Shown: piece after piece, positions 22,325 to 34,205 of the stretch
How positions within the stretch are numbered: position 1 is the first letter of the stretch
Layout of the letters: the number at the start of each line of letters is the position of its first letter
Assembly: GCA_022578605.1 (NCBI GenBank)
Contig: MU394072.1
Span: 62,001-126,000, forward strand
Length of the DNA: 64,000 bases
Origin: Camillea tinctor
Taxonomy: Eukaryota; Ascomycota; Sordariomycetes; Xylariales; Xylariaceae
Reading direction: 5' to 3'
Notes under the pieces: generated by a model
Database searches by the model: none
What the model saw: only the letters and a program-made list of their open reading frames with translations
What the model was told of the DNA's origin: nothing
Made by a program: the position numbers and the translations under genes

Positions 22325-23215
22325 ATGAGCGACCACCTAGACAATTCGGACAGCGAAGACCTCTTCGCTTCACCTACCCCTTCTAAGAAACCCACCAGAG
22401 AGCTAGAGAGGCCCAAGACCCCTTCCAAGTACAGCACTACCACTACTACCAACACTAGTACTGCCAATCGCTACGATGATTCCGAAAGTGCGCGCGAGGC
22501 CACCCTACGTCGTGAGCTCGAGAGCGTGCGAAACATCAACGAGCTAATCGAGGGCGTAATCGGCACGCTGGAGCGAGCCAAAGGCAACATGAAGGTAAAA
22601 AAAAAAACAATTGAATCCCCTCCCGTGCCCCTCTAGATTTTCCCCTCTACTCACCTCCCCCCCTCCCCTCCCACAACCAAGCCAAGCTAACTCCCCCCTT
22701 TCTACCAGACCGTCTCCAACACCGTGACCACCGCCTCCACCCTCCTCAACACCTGGACGCGGATCCTGTCGCAGACCGAGCACAACCAGCGGCTGATCCT
22801 CAACCCGTCGTGGCAGGGCGCGACGCAGGACCTGCAGGAGCTCGAGTCCGAAGCGCTAGCCAAGGCGCAAGCGGCGGAGCGGCGGGCGGCCGAGGAGGAG
22901 CGCCGCAAGGCCGAGGCACAGCGGCGGAAGGCGGAGGACGAGCTGCGCCGGCGGGATACTACGGCTTCTGCTTCTTCTTCTTCGGGCGCGGGGCGCACGG
23001 CGACGAGGGGCACGCGCGCGAGGGGCGCGAGGGCGGCGGGGAGAGGCGCGCGGGGTACTGCGGGGGCGGCGACGACGAGGTCTGCTTCGGCGGCGGCGGC
23101 GGCGGCGGCTTCGGAGGCGGATAATACCTCGACGAGTTTCGCGAGCGCTAGGAGCGCTTCGGGGATCGGGAGGGGGTTCTTGAGGGGGAAGTCGAGGGGT
23201 CCGCGGGGTTACTAA
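22325..23215 (+). CDS. DUO1: DASH/Dam1 complex subunit Duo1
   Basis: Duo1 is a subunit of the outer-kinetochore DASH (Dam1) complex, which forms oligomers on spindle microtubules and couples chromosomes to depolymerising ends. There are two exons: 22325-22594 and 22709-23215. The 114-nt intron has donor GTAAAA and acceptor TACCAG, and the product has 258 aa. The N-terminus is acidic/Ser-rich and disordered. The Duo1 family core (about residues 65-135) includes LRRELESVRNINELIEGV before the splice and NTVTTASTLLNTWTRILSQ after it. A charged helical stretch rich in Ala, Glu and Arg follows (about 140-175), then a Ser/Ala/Gly/Arg-rich tail. Without the splice the frame ends within the intron, so the intron is well supported. 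The GC-rich second exon contrasts with its AT-rich surroundings. Confidence 0.92.
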
Positions 23216-23836
23216 AGGAAAGGAAAAAGAAAAAGAAAATACTGAACAGAAATTAAAAGGGGAGGTAAGGGAATGGTTCCCTGTCATGTTCAGGGGAATA
23301 TGGCAGGCGAAGGGGGTATAAAAGGACATCCATGCTACTGGCTTTTGCTTCACCCTCATTGGTAGTACATAATGATGATAATGATGATGACTGAGTAGTA
23401 TATGCATGCCATATACAGTTATCTATGTCGGTCTTTCTCGTCTCTGTTGCTCTCTCCCCTATATGAGAGAGGCGGCGGTATTCTGTAGATATTTTAGATA
23501 ACTTATATCTACACCTTTCCGCGTTTCAATTCAGTCAAGCCTATATATTTTAACTTAACCTAGTATATGCCATGTACAGGTATATATACTTTCCCACAAC
23601 CCATCAACTCGATCCCAAATTATTGCTATATATATATAGACCGATACGCTGATGAAATGCCTGATATAACCAATACATTCATCTGCATATTTTCATATTG
23701 ATTATCCAAGTAAGTCTCCCACTCGTACACTAATTTCATGCTCATACCCCCCTTATCCGTACTACATCCCTATCCCCATCCCCATCCCCATCCCCTGCTA
23801 ACAACATTCATTCATCCGTTAAAAACCCCCGCATCC
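23216..23836. other. Intergenic region between convergent DUO1 and RNH202
   Basis: This is an AT-rich spacer with no gene seen, presumably holding the 3' untranslated regions of both convergent genes. It contains a short (CCCCAT)n run around 23773-23795. Confidence 0.5.
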
Positions 23837-25186
23837 TCATTTCTTCTTAAAGAAATCGCTCATCTTCTTCATGCCGGAGGTATTCACCTTCTTCAGGTCC
23901 CTCACGCCGCGCGACTCGCCGGCCTTCTTGCGCTTCTCCTCCTCGTCGTGGCGGCGCTTCTTCTCCGCGCGCGCCGCCACCTCCTCGTCGTCGAAGTCGC
24001 GCTTGCGCGTGTAGTCGCCCACCGACCGCGCCGCTGCCGCCTCCTGCCGCAGCTGCGCGAGTCGCGCGAGGTACGCGTCCAGCGGCGCGAAGTCTACCAG
24101 GCTGGTGGACGAGAGCTTCTGCCGCAGCGTGGCGGCGTACCCGGCCGCGATGTAGGACGAGCTGAGGAACTGGAAGGCGATGCGCAGGCGCTGGAGGCGG
24201 ATTACCTCGGGCGAGGCGGTGATGGTGGGTGCGAGCTCGGGGGCGGCGTCCGAGGCGGATGTTGGTGCTGTCGCTGTGGAATTGCCGGAGGTCTGGCTCT
24301 CTGTGGAATTGGTCTCCTTGGGTGTCGATGCCCCGGACTCGGCCGCAGCTGACACGGTGGCTGTTTCCTCGGTCTGTTTTTCTTCTACTGATGTCTCCGT
24401 CTGCAGCACGGCAGCTCTCTTGATGCCCAAGACGGGCGCCTCAAGCGCCTTCGTCACGAACTTGTCCTCCATGCTTTTCGGCAACGGGTTCTCGCTCATG
24501 CGCTGCGCCTTGGCCAGCAGCTCGGCCAATAGCTTGTCCTCGCTGAAGCGAAACATGGTCTCGTCGCCTGCTTGCGCCGTCTCGCAGATAGCCGCCATCC
24601 GGGACTCAAATAACTGCCGTATCTTGCCCCAGCGCAGGATCTCCCATTGGTGTGGTGAGGACTGCTGGATGGTGTCGAGGTGGTCGTCGCTCGAGACGAA
24701 GAGCCGGCTCTGCTTCTCGGACTTGGACTCTGATGACGTGGATGTGGAAGGTATGAATGCTGGGAGAAGGAGGAAGACGGGGTCGATGGGTGTTGCGACG
24801 AACAAGTCGGCGCCCTTGGTTATGTGTACGCTGAATTCGGTGTTATTGCCCAATTTTGCCTCCTGTGCTTTCTCTCCATCCTCACCACCACCGTACTGAA
24901 TTAGCCAGCTTCTGGGCGTGGTTTTCGGTGCCGCGATCTGCGTCAGTTCGTAGACGCCCGTCTCAGGGCATACGAGGTATCTTGTGGGCTTGGCATATCT
25001 GGGGTTTAATAGCGATACTATGCGAGCTTCTTTGGTAGCCTTCTTGGGGAGGATGAATATACGGGGCGGGTTCGAGGATTCTTCCGGTAGGACATATCGA
25101 GATTTGGAATTTGCTGGGGTTGATGAAGTTTCTTTGGAGTTTTTCGAGGTCGTTGTCGCACCCCCCTTAGACCTCGTCCTCGCCAT
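23837..25186 (-). CDS. RNH202: Ribonuclease H2 subunit B (Rnh202/Ydr279 family)
   Basis: This is the non-catalytic B subunit of RNase H2, the nuclear enzyme that removes ribonucleotides from DNA and degrades RNA:DNA hybrids. A single exon encodes 449 aa from the ATG at 25186. After a basic Ser/Thr-rich start, the Ydr279 domain shows PPRIFILPKKATKEARIVSL, then GVYELTQIAAPKTTPRSWLI, and PIDPVFLLLPAF. Next come helical sequence used for complex assembly, a low-complexity Thr/Ser/Ala stretch (about 275-330), and a charged Lys/Arg/Glu-rich segment. The C-terminus ends MKKMSDFFKKK, a PIP-box-like motif (hydrophobic residue, two spacers, Phe-Phe) suggesting PCNA binding, as described for human RNASEH2B. 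It is divergent from MCM10 across a 1.1-kb promoter containing two ACGCGT boxes. Confidence 0.92.
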   Translation of the reverse strand: MARTRSKGGATTTSKNSKETSSTPANSKSRYVLPEESSNPPRIFILPKKATKEARIVSLLNPRYAKPTRYLVCPETGVYELTQIAAPKTTPRSWLIQYGGGEDGEKAQEAKLGNNTEFSVHITKGADLFVATPIDPVFLLLPAFIPSTSTSSESKSEKQSRLFVSSDDHLDTIQQSSPHQWEILRWGKIRQLFESRMAAICETAQAGDETMFRFSEDKLLAELLAKAQRMSENPLPKSMEDKFVTKALEAPVLGIKRAAVLQTETSVEEKQTEETATVSAAAESGASTPKETNSTESQTSGNSTATAPTSASDAAPELAPTITASPEVIRLQRLRIAFQFLSSSYIAAGYAATLRQKLSSTSLVDFAPLDAYLARLAQLRQEAAAARSVGDYTRKRDFDDEEVAARAEKKRRHDEEEKRKKAGESRGVRDLKKVNTSGMKKMSDFFKKK

Positions 25187-26314
25187 GGTTCGATTGGCAG
25201 GCGTCTACGCGACAGAATCAATTCAGACCAGGATATTAAACTTAAGTCAGACAAAGGCAGATCGGTCAGTTCAAGTAAATTGACTATGTACTGCTCGAAT
25301 TGCAATTTTACTTAAAATAATGCGTTTTAATGGGAACGTTGTAAGCTTTTTAGATATATCTAGATGGAGTAAGGATGCTTTGAATTTGGTACATTACATA
25401 TGTAATTTATGTACCTATGTACTTTTAGTTGGTCCCTTGCATAACGCGTCTAGGTAAGCACTTATCTTAGGTACTTCACTTGATTACAGATTATCTATGC
25501 ACCTAAAGTCGCGTCTGCGGTAGTGGCAGTCGCGTATCCTCCTAGGTTAGTAAAAGAAAAAGAAGAAAGAAAAAAAAAAAGCAGGAACAACACGCGTTTC
25601 CCCCACAACGCTAGGCGACCAATCACAAACCACAACAAGGACAGAATACATACTTTACCACTTTACACATAACTTACCTAAAGTATGGGATTTCTGCAAT
25701 CCCTCCCAATCAAGACTTATCGGTACTTATCTTTGCCTGCCTAGTAGGGTTTACAACTACATTAGTAGTACTACTTCTTCTGCTACATTACTGTTCCCGG
25801 TATTTGCTTGTAGGGCTACCCAAGTATCGAGTCGGTGAGGTACCTTTTTACCTAGTTACACAAGTTTTTTACAACTAGAAGAAGAACCTTGAACCTTGAA
25901 GTTGTATTGATACATACATATCTTTTATCGTATGTAAATATCAATATCAATCTCAATCTCAATCTCGATATCTTTTTCAACCGTTCCCCATCCTATTCTA
26001 CATACACATATACACACATATACAACTACACACATATCGACTCCGTACACATAACCTATTTATTTACATAACAACATTAAACCCAACCAAACCAACCCTC
26101 TTTGCTCCGCCACTGCAGCCAGGCCCTCTTTATCGTCGCATGCTATCGCACCACACTGTACGATCGCCGTTGGTTTGGCACATGGTCTAAGAGGGGGACA
26201 GGAATAGGATATCTTTCAGAGCTGCACCTTGCATCTCGCATCCGGCTTCGGTGAGGGGACGGGGTGCTGGGAATCCAGCGGGACACATGATAATAAAAGA
26301 GAGCGGAGGCCACG
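25187..26314. other. Divergent promoter between RNH202 and MCM10
   Basis: The region is noncoding and AT-rich. It contains ACGCGT hexamers at 25444-25449 and 25592-25597, an A-rich tract near 25560-25580, and an imperfect hexamer repeat of ATATCA/ATCTCA type at about 25936-25972. No RNA gene was seen. Confidence 0.6.
25444..25597. promoter_or_regulatory. Two ACGCGT (MCB-like) boxes in the RNH202/MCM10 promoter
   Basis: ACGCGT occurs at 25444-25449 and 25592-25597, about 260 and 410 nt from the RNH202 start and 0.7-0.9 kb from the MCM10 start. Both genes act at DNA replication, which fits G1/S control by an MBF-like factor (inference). Confidence 0.5.
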
Positions 26315-29082
26315 ATGCCGCCTAGTATGTCGTCATTTTTTATTTATTTTATTTCGTTGCTCTGCTGACATGTTTTTACTTACAACGATGAACAGGATCC
26401 GCCGCCGAATCGGAGGCGCAATGGCCGCCGCGATCGCCCCACGAAGCTCTGTTGAGCACACCTGGCGGGAGAGAGAGACTCCGACGCTTAGCTGACCGAG
26501 CTTCACCGTCTCCTTCTCCAACCAAGAGAGGCCGCATCACCCCCGGCCTAGCTACGAGATATACGAATCACAGACACGCCAATGTCGAAGATGACACTGA
26601 AATGGACTTAGATGACGACGACGAGGACGAAGAGATGCTGCAATTAAAACTGGCTGCGATACAGGCAAAACTTAAGTTGAAGAAACTGCAGAGCGCGAAG
26701 ACAAGAAAGGGGCTTGAGATGGAAACCTCCTCGCGTCCAGGGTCGTCATCCACGTCCGACCTTATGGCTGAAAGACGGACACACTCCCGTGCCGACTCGC
26801 GAACTGGCTCGTCTTTTCTGCGGCCACAGTCACAAACCGAGATACAGGTCCCAGCATCGCCCGTTAGGAGAGCCCACACAGCACAGGACAATACATCTCC
26901 CAGCAGAGTGAGGCTAGGTATAGATAAAGGATTAAGGGCGAAAGACGTGTCGTTAAAAAGAGCACCCATATTGAAGAAAACCGAGGAGGCCCAAAATGGT
27001 GCACAAAGTAATTATCTTCGAAGGGCCTACACACCGACACCTGCTGCAGCAACCCAACGTGAGCGACCGAAAAGTTTTAATGAGAGGTTGGCGGCAGCTA
27101 GAACCGAAGAGGCGGATCGGGTCAAACGCCAGGAGCGGATAAGAAAGGCAAGGAGCACAAACTTCGAGTTGGGGAAGCAGGAGATGGATCAGTTCAAGGA
27201 CAGAGCAGTAGAGTTACCCCCTACGCCTATGGAAGTGGAAGAATTCAGCCGGGAAGAGGTCATGGCTGGTGGGAACATCAAACGCAGCAGCACATTACCA
27301 ACCCTAAGGAGGCCGTCGCAGGACGAGAATCGATCATCGAGCAGAATGAGTGGCAACGATTCACAGATGTCGGACCGTAAAGTTCCTCCCTCAGAAGTGC
27401 CCGAGGAGGACGCCGCCGGGTTCGAACCATATTCTAGCATTCACCTCTCGAAGCGTATCATCCCACACCCCGTATTGACACGCAATCTAGCCGGGAAAAA
27501 AACATATGGAATCAAGGATCTCCTAAAGCATGTTAAGGCCCCGAATTTCCAACTACCAGAGGTTGAGCAGGACATTGTCGTTTTCGGAATCCTAGCTTCT
27601 AAATCAGACCCTCGCGCACACAAACCTACCCCGAGCCATATCAAGGAGAAAACAACTTCAGATCCGCAAAGGGGAAAATACATGGTTCTCAAACTGGTCG
27701 ATTTACAGTGGGAACTTGAACTGTTCCTATTTAACACGGGATTCGAGCGATATTGGAAGCTTACGCCAGGAACCCTCCTTGCAATTCTGAACCCCACGGT
27801 CATGCCCCCGCCGCCTGGTCGTACTGATACAGGACGGTTTGGTCTAGTTATAAACAGCGGTGAAGACACAATCCTTGAGGTGGGCAACGCCCGCGATCTC
27901 GGGTTCTGCAAGAGCATCAAGAAAGACGGCGAGCAATGCAATAGCTGGGTCAATCGTAAGAGGACCGAATTCTGCGAGTTCCATATGAACCATGCGCTAT
28001 CGAAACATCGGCAAGCTAGACAAGACGTCAATGCCTTCAACATGGGCCTCGGTCCTGGTTCATCGTCAGGTGATAGGAAATACAAGAATGCAGGCCGCTT
28101 GAACAGCTGGGAATCCTATGCGAACGACCCGAAGAAGCGGACACGAGGCAACTTTGATCGCGAGACCCAAAGTCAACTATTTATCTCCAAGCCCTCCGCT
28201 GCGAGCATGATCGACAACGAGGTGTTGGGCAATAAGGTTGGGGATCGGATTGAACGGAGTGAGGCTTTGCGACGCCGACTAGTTACAGAAGAAAAAGAAC
28301 GCGATCTCATGAAAAAGCTCGGCAATCTTGGTAGTGGCGCCGGAAGAGCCTATATGATCTCGGGTCAACAAAAGGCGAGCACTGCTAGGAATAAGTTCGG
28401 CACGAGTGTCTTGTCTAGTGGATCTACAGCTACCACTGCCACGGGGCAGACGACAGATGAGCCAAGGCCGCATTTTGACGCTAAATCCTTAGGCTTGATA
28501 GCAGAAAAGGGGAAGGGGCCTAAGATTCACCTTAGTCCCATCAAACGCAAGCGTGTTAACAGCACAATATCGAATGCTTCGTCAAGCTTTGACTCGACCC
28601 TCACCTCAAGCAGAACGACTTCAGACTCGAATCCGAGAACGAGCTCAAGAGCGCCATCAGCCTTCGGTTGGGGTGGCGGACTGAAGGAGAAACTAGCGCG
28701 TATGAGAGAGGGTGAGAGGTTCCGCAATGGCTACAACAGCAACTATGCCTCTTCCTCCTTCGATAGCGCTATAGCTGGAGGCAGCAGCTTCGATGACGCG
28801 ACAAATACAACGATTACTACAGCGACTACAACAACATCGACGGCGATGCCCGCATCTTCAAGCTTCAAGAGCACGACGAGCCAGGACAGTAACATTAGAG
28901 GTGATAAGCCACCGGCACGTAAGAAAACACGTTTCGTCACCGAGAAGGGCATCCGCGAAGCTGGGCGCGAGAGCCTCGGCGGCCCCGAGCTTAATGGTCG
29001 TACTCAGAGTGACTCAAGGGGCACAGGACGTGGTATGGTCGTTCTCGAAGATGACGAGGATGATCTTCTTATGCTCGATTAA
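26315..29082 (+). CDS. MCM10: Replication initiation factor Mcm10
   Basis: Mcm10 activates the CMG helicase and links it to DNA polymerase alpha at replication forks in the nucleus. Exon 1 is only 10 nt (26315-26324, ATG CCG CCT A). A 71-nt intron (donor GTATGT, acceptor AACAG) leads to exon 2 (26396-29082), for 898 aa. I chose this start because the long frame has no suitable ATG at its 5' end and this splice makes it open in frame. The N-terminal third is polar with an acidic stretch and a coiled-coil-like segment. The conserved OB-fold core runs from about residue 356 (LSKRIIPHPVLTRNL) to 505, including GKYMVLKLVDLQWELELFLF. It is followed by a CCCH zinc finger, C-x9-C-x11-C-x2-H, from about residue 507. 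The C-terminal half is Ser/Thr-rich and disordered, with basic patches, and ends in an acidic DDEDDLLMLD. Confidence 0.95.
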
Positions 29083-30522
29083 GATACGCTCCCCCTATGA
29101 AGAGGGTTTACAGTGTGCTTGCTCGAAGTTAACGGTGAAGAAATGCTTGGTAGTAAATCGGTTTATAGAAAGGGGAAGAGAAGGTGTGACCTGGTAATGG
29201 TGTACTTCTATCTAACTAGAAGGAAAGAGAGTGAAGGAGCAATCTAACATTAAGGAGCTCTGATAAAGGTCATTGGCATACCAGAGGGGCGTTGGAAGTA
29301 TTGGTACAAGCATATTGTGCTGTGTCATCCTTAGGGGTGTTGGCTATTCATAAAGGGACCTCTCCCCGTCTCGCTGCGATTTCTCGCCTTGAACAGCGAA
29401 CCTCGCCCCTTTTGAAGAATTCTTCGACTTTGCTTTGTCATGAGGAGTCGGGTTTTTTTTTCTGGCTTTACGAATTAAGGAATCGGGTATCAAGGGAGAA
29501 AAAAAATACTAAAGGAAGGGGACATGTGAATATGATGAACTTTTGTTTTTGATGAGCATACCTGTTTTGTTATTTTTTGTTTGTTTTTACTCCCCTTGGG
29601 GAGTGCAGGTTGATTGGATGGAGAGAGAGAAAGGGAATGGTTGGGATAGGGCATAGGAGATACCCAAATCCATGTAGAATTTGTACAAGAAGAGGGGAGA
29701 GAAGGCAAAATACCCACTGGGGAGCAAGAGGAGGGTTTAGTAGTAGTATATTGGAGAGAAGCTATTGGGTGGTTGTAACGTATTACTTTTTTTTGTCTTC
29801 TTCCCTTTTGTTTATTCCCTTTTTTGAGGACGACTCGGGGAAATGTGAAGGGGGGGTTGTGGTAGCATTGAGTAGTCGCCACATGCGTGTCGTAGTACCA
29901 ATGATTCGATCTATACATGATTCGTTTTTGTTTTATGGTGTTTCGCCCCTTTTGATCGGCCCACTAGTAGCAAATGAAGAAACCTGGCAGGTATAGGTAG
30001 CAAGGCTAGAGTGCTTTGAGGAGGAGTACATCTATGAAAGGGGCTCATAGACTTAGATTTATCTCTTAGGTTTGGGTTCGTAGATGGTGGATTGTTTTTA
30101 TATCTCGCCATTGCCTAACCGAAAAGCCTTTTGATAATATGTCTTGATATCTCTTTGCTACAACATGCTTGGTCGAACATGTGCACCTACTATCCGACAC
30201 ATGTGGCCTGTTTGAAGCCTATTTCGAGGACTATAGTAAACAAAGCTCTTCACAAGTAATACCCAGTGGCCAAACTGAAGATGCTATAACATATACAATA
30301 ATCTTATTTTTTTAAGAGTTGATATACCATATGTAACATTACTTACACACTGCAGCCCTTCGTAATCTGATAATATCTCGTTGCTTGGCTTCGCACACCT
30401 ATACTCATTTACCTGCCTTTCATATAGTCGTAACTTAAACACACTGTCTTACAATATATAACTCCCCACCCCTAGCCTCTTAGAAGAAACACCAGCCTCA
30501 TGGGCCTTCATTCGTTCGTCGT
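29083..30522. other. Intergenic region between convergent MCM10 and P450 genes
   Basis: No gene was recognised. Bases 29440-29930 are rich in T and G on the plus strand with several T runs. The frames there have low-complexity composition and no domains. It presumably contains the 3' untranslated regions of both flanking genes. Confidence 0.55.
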
Positions 30523-32311
30523 CTAAATCTCAAACTTGACGTTCAGAATATCGCCGTCTTTCGCAAACCCATCCTTCCGTCTCGCGATCCGGACCATAAC
30601 CGGGGTCACCGGCTCAAGGATGTGGACAGGAAGCACGCTATCGTTCTTCGGGGGCACGTGTATTCTTCCCTTCTCGTCATCCCCATCATCCGCCGCCTCG
30701 ATATCAAACTGCAGCACCACGAGCGCGAAAAAGCTCAGTATCTCGCTCATCGCAAAGTGCCTCCCGGGGCAGAGCGTCTTGCCGCCGCCGAAAGCGCGGA
30801 ACGCCGCGGGGTGGACGTCCGCTTTGCGCTTAGCCTCAGCGCCGTTCTTATTATTATCCCTGTCCAGGAAGCGCCCCGGATCGAACGCCCCCGCGCCGCT
30901 CCCCCAGATCGCCGGGTCCGCGTGGATCACGCCGCCGGCGATCTGGACCACGGCCCCTTTGCGCAGGAAGTAGCGCCCCGCCAGCAGCGCGCCGTCTGCG
31001 TGCTCGCCCCCGACCACCACGCGCGTGGAGCAGTTGTCCGACCCCAGGCGCAGACACTCGCGGTACACGGCGACGAGGAGCGGGCAGCGGTCGCGCAGGA
31101 GCGCGATGCTGAGGCGGAACGTGTTTCCCTGTGCTTCAGCACCGTGGCTAGCCTGTGCCTGCTCTCGTCCTCCGTCCGGCACGAGCACGGCCTCGACCTC
31201 CCCGCGCACGGCGGCCAGCAGGCTTGCGTCCGCGAACACGTGCGCCAGCATCCAGAACGTAGTCGTGGTGGCGTTGACCACGGCGGCGAACAGGAACGAC
31301 AGCTCGGAGCGCGCGGTCGCGCGCAGCGTCCAGCCGTGCCGCTGCGCGATGCGCACGCGCTCCCGCACGATCGGGGACGCCGCGGTTATGTGGCGCCCGG
31401 CTTCGAGATACGTCGCCAGCGCAGCCGCGAGGCGCTCGCGGCCGGCGCGGGCGCGGCGCGCGGTCGGCGAGGGCAGCACGCCGGTGAGCAGCCCCCCGAT
31501 GCCGTGGTCGAAGTCCCAGAAGGCGCCCTCCAGGCTGGGGTCGCGCGCCAGCGGGTTGCACGGCCCGTAGAGGTACCGCGCGGTGGCGGGGGTGACGAGG
31601 TGGCGGGTCCAGACGAGGAGGTCGGTTGGTGAGGAAGCGGGAGAGGGCGAGGAGGTGATTTCGCGTTGCAGCTCCTGCGCTGCGGAGAGGGTCAGCTCCG
31701 AGAGGTAGGGCCCCGGCCCGAGCCAGGCGTACACCATGTCTTGGATGTCGGCGAGGAAACCGCGCTGGTCGCCTGGCCCGGGGTCTAGGTTCTGCCGGAC
31801 GATATCCATGGTGGGGGCGTCGAGGCCGAGGACGCGCTCGGTGGCCGGGGGGATGATGGGGGTGAAGGAGAGGGCGCGGGAGGCGCGCTGGACGGAGGCA
31901 GCGAGGGAGGGCTCCGTCACGATGTAGAGCCGGGAGCCGGGCATGGGGAGGGTGAAGATGGGGAGGTGGCGGTTGCGGATTCTAAGGGGGTGTGGTTCTT
32001 GGTTAGAGATATGGATGGGAAAGGGGGGGGGGGAGGACTGTTAGGAATCCCCCCTTGGCTCCCCTAAGGAACTTGAGGCGCAGGTTGAACGAAAGATGAT
32101 CAACTTACCCTAGATTCTTGACGTATCTGCCCCCTTGGAACACCATGCCTAGCAGGTGACCGACGTAGGGGATAGGGGACGCAATGATATCCGGCTCTCG
32201 CGGATCCAACTTGCGGCACGAAAGTTGGTATATAAGAGCATAAGCTGTGATGAGAGTGACGACAGATGTCGCGACGGCCGAGAGTGGCCACCATTCCGGG
32301 AAAGACATCAT
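30523..32311 (-). CDS. Cytochrome P450 monooxygenase (CYP7/CYP8-like I helix)
   Basis: This is a haem-thiolate monooxygenase, probably anchored in the ER. There are two exons: 32311-32109 and 31981-30523. The intron is 127 nt, with donor GTAAGT and acceptor CCTTAG, and the product has 553 aa. The splice gives a continuous KNLGIRNRHLPIFTLPMPGS. A membrane segment lies at about residues 10-32 (WWPLSAVATSVVTLI onward), and a second ATG is only one codon downstream of the chosen one. The K-helix ExxR is present in YRECLRLG, the PERF-like region reads FDPGRF, and the haem loop is FGGGKTLCPGR with the cysteine ligand. The I helix reads FAAVVNATTTTFW, with Asn where most P450s have the acid of the AGxD/ET motif, as in CYP7/CYP8 enzymes. 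Fungal relatives are often labelled sterol 7-alpha-hydroxylase-like, but the substrate here is unknown. No biosynthetic neighbours are present. The coding region is very GC-rich. Confidence 0.9.
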
Positions 32312-34180
32312 TGTATTCCGCAATTTACTTTGAAGGGAGGAAAAAAGGGAGGTTGATATATCTTGATTATTTGAGCTCAGAAGCTCATCTCCTTATGATA
32401 TGAAACCGGGCGAGTGGAAATACTAAAACGTCTTATTAGTTAGGGAATTCAGAAAGCATCGTATACATTGATGAAACGGCAATGATATCAAGTTATTCTG
32501 CTATACGGCACCTTGCCTGGATATCGCTGCCCTCCTTCTGTTTATAAATTAGTATAAGTTATAAGATAAATATAAAATCCAAGTTAAATAAGTCACACTT
32601 GTGCTACATTTTAGATCGACCTAGTTCCCATTACCAGATTACGGCGTGTAGAGGGCATTGAGAGGCCCGATTCTCATCTTGGTTCTCCCCTCGCCACCTC
32701 ACGACCAGATTTGAAGCTTCGAAATAGGCATGCCTGAAGATCTTGATCTTGAAGACTGGAAAGAGCATTATGTATGTGTCCATAAGAACCTTGCTCACTT
32801 ACATTTTCCTCTTGAGATGCCGTAGTCCTGGATGCGGTAGAGGAAGTAAATGAATAGTCAAACCTCTGCTAGTTGTGTTCTATGAAATGGGCAAAAGGGA
32901 TCACCTCATCACATTTTCACATTTTCACAGACCTTCACCACAAGGTGGCGGCGACAGGGATCCCCCGCAGCCACGGCGGCATATGATATACCCATTGAGG
33001 AAATCCGATAATTTATAATTTATCTATATTACAGGAGATAATTGGTAAAGGTTTATGATTTTCTTTCTTTTCGGTAGCGTTAAATCGACTTTGAAGCATC
33101 AACAGAAGAATAGTAAGTATAGCTTCAATAGTGGCTGACAAGAAGTTACCTTGACTCAGATTAAGTTCAGATCAAGTTATACCCATAAATGTGGGTTATG
33201 TTGTGTACCTAGGTACCTATTACTAAGTATTGGCCAAGGTTATGATAGATACATAGTAAATAAGTAGAGTAGAAATTCAAGGATGAACTCCCACAACTTG
33301 AACCTTTTGAGGTAACTTATCGATGTACATAGGTACTTACTTGCATACATCATATGTACTACCTACTACATAGTAGGTAAGGTTATATAAGCTCTCGATA
33401 GGTAAATCCTTACAACAGAATGGGACGTCATTCTGGCAAATAGCAGCCTAGCTGATAACCTTCTTAAATCGATGCCTGGTTTCTAGTCTACTAATACCTA
33501 CCTAACATAAGCGCCGTGTATATACCAAGGCCATTGTTGCGTCAACTTATACGTAATCCGGATACGACTAATGCGCGAATACGAATATCTTCCTCTCGCT
33601 TTCGCTATTGATAGGTTAACTCACGACCACACAAATATTTTGGTGTTTGCATGCCTATAGGCAGAAATATGTAGTGGGTTATATAAGGCATATGTACTTA
33701 TTACTTACATGTACCTATGCATGTATCTAGTGTAAGGCAAGTTGGGTATGTAAGTTAGTATTCTATAGAGCGGGGACCTATTGATGTACACTAGTTGTAA
33801 GTGAGGTGTGTTATATGATATTACTATTTATAGGGATGCTGATGATGGGTCGCCCTGTTGACAACAAGAAACAAAAGAAAATATTGACCGAGTAGTATCT
33901 AGTAGCAAATAATGGAAAGGTGTCATCTCATCTTCTTATTGCTACGTAAAGGGATCGTCGTGAGGAAACATTCTTTAGGACCGGAAGTTTCAAAATCTTA
34001 GTAGCAAGTACGGAGTACATACCTATGACAACGAACGTAAAGGGTAACTGCTCGGTCTGCAGTTGCTGTAGGAGGTAAATGTTATAGGTTAGGTTAGGTA
34101 GTTATAAGTGGAGCACCGAGGGCTGCGGCGAGGGGGCTTGCGTGGGCTTGCAGTGTATGTCAGGTATCTTCAGTAGGTAG

Positions 34181-34205
34181 CCCCGTACCCCCGTACCCCC
34201 GTACC
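34181..34205 (+). repeat. Tandem GTACCCCC octamer repeat
   Basis: Bases read CCCC then GTACCCCC, GTACCCCC and GTACC, so about three units of an 8-nt repeat. It lies 0.56 kb before TVP18. Confidence 0.7.

Noticed and set aside
30622..31632. 336-codon plus-strand frame opposite the first P450
   Set aside because: It is a shadow of the GC-rich P450 coding strand; the P450 frame has the haem loop, ExxR and correct splice joins.
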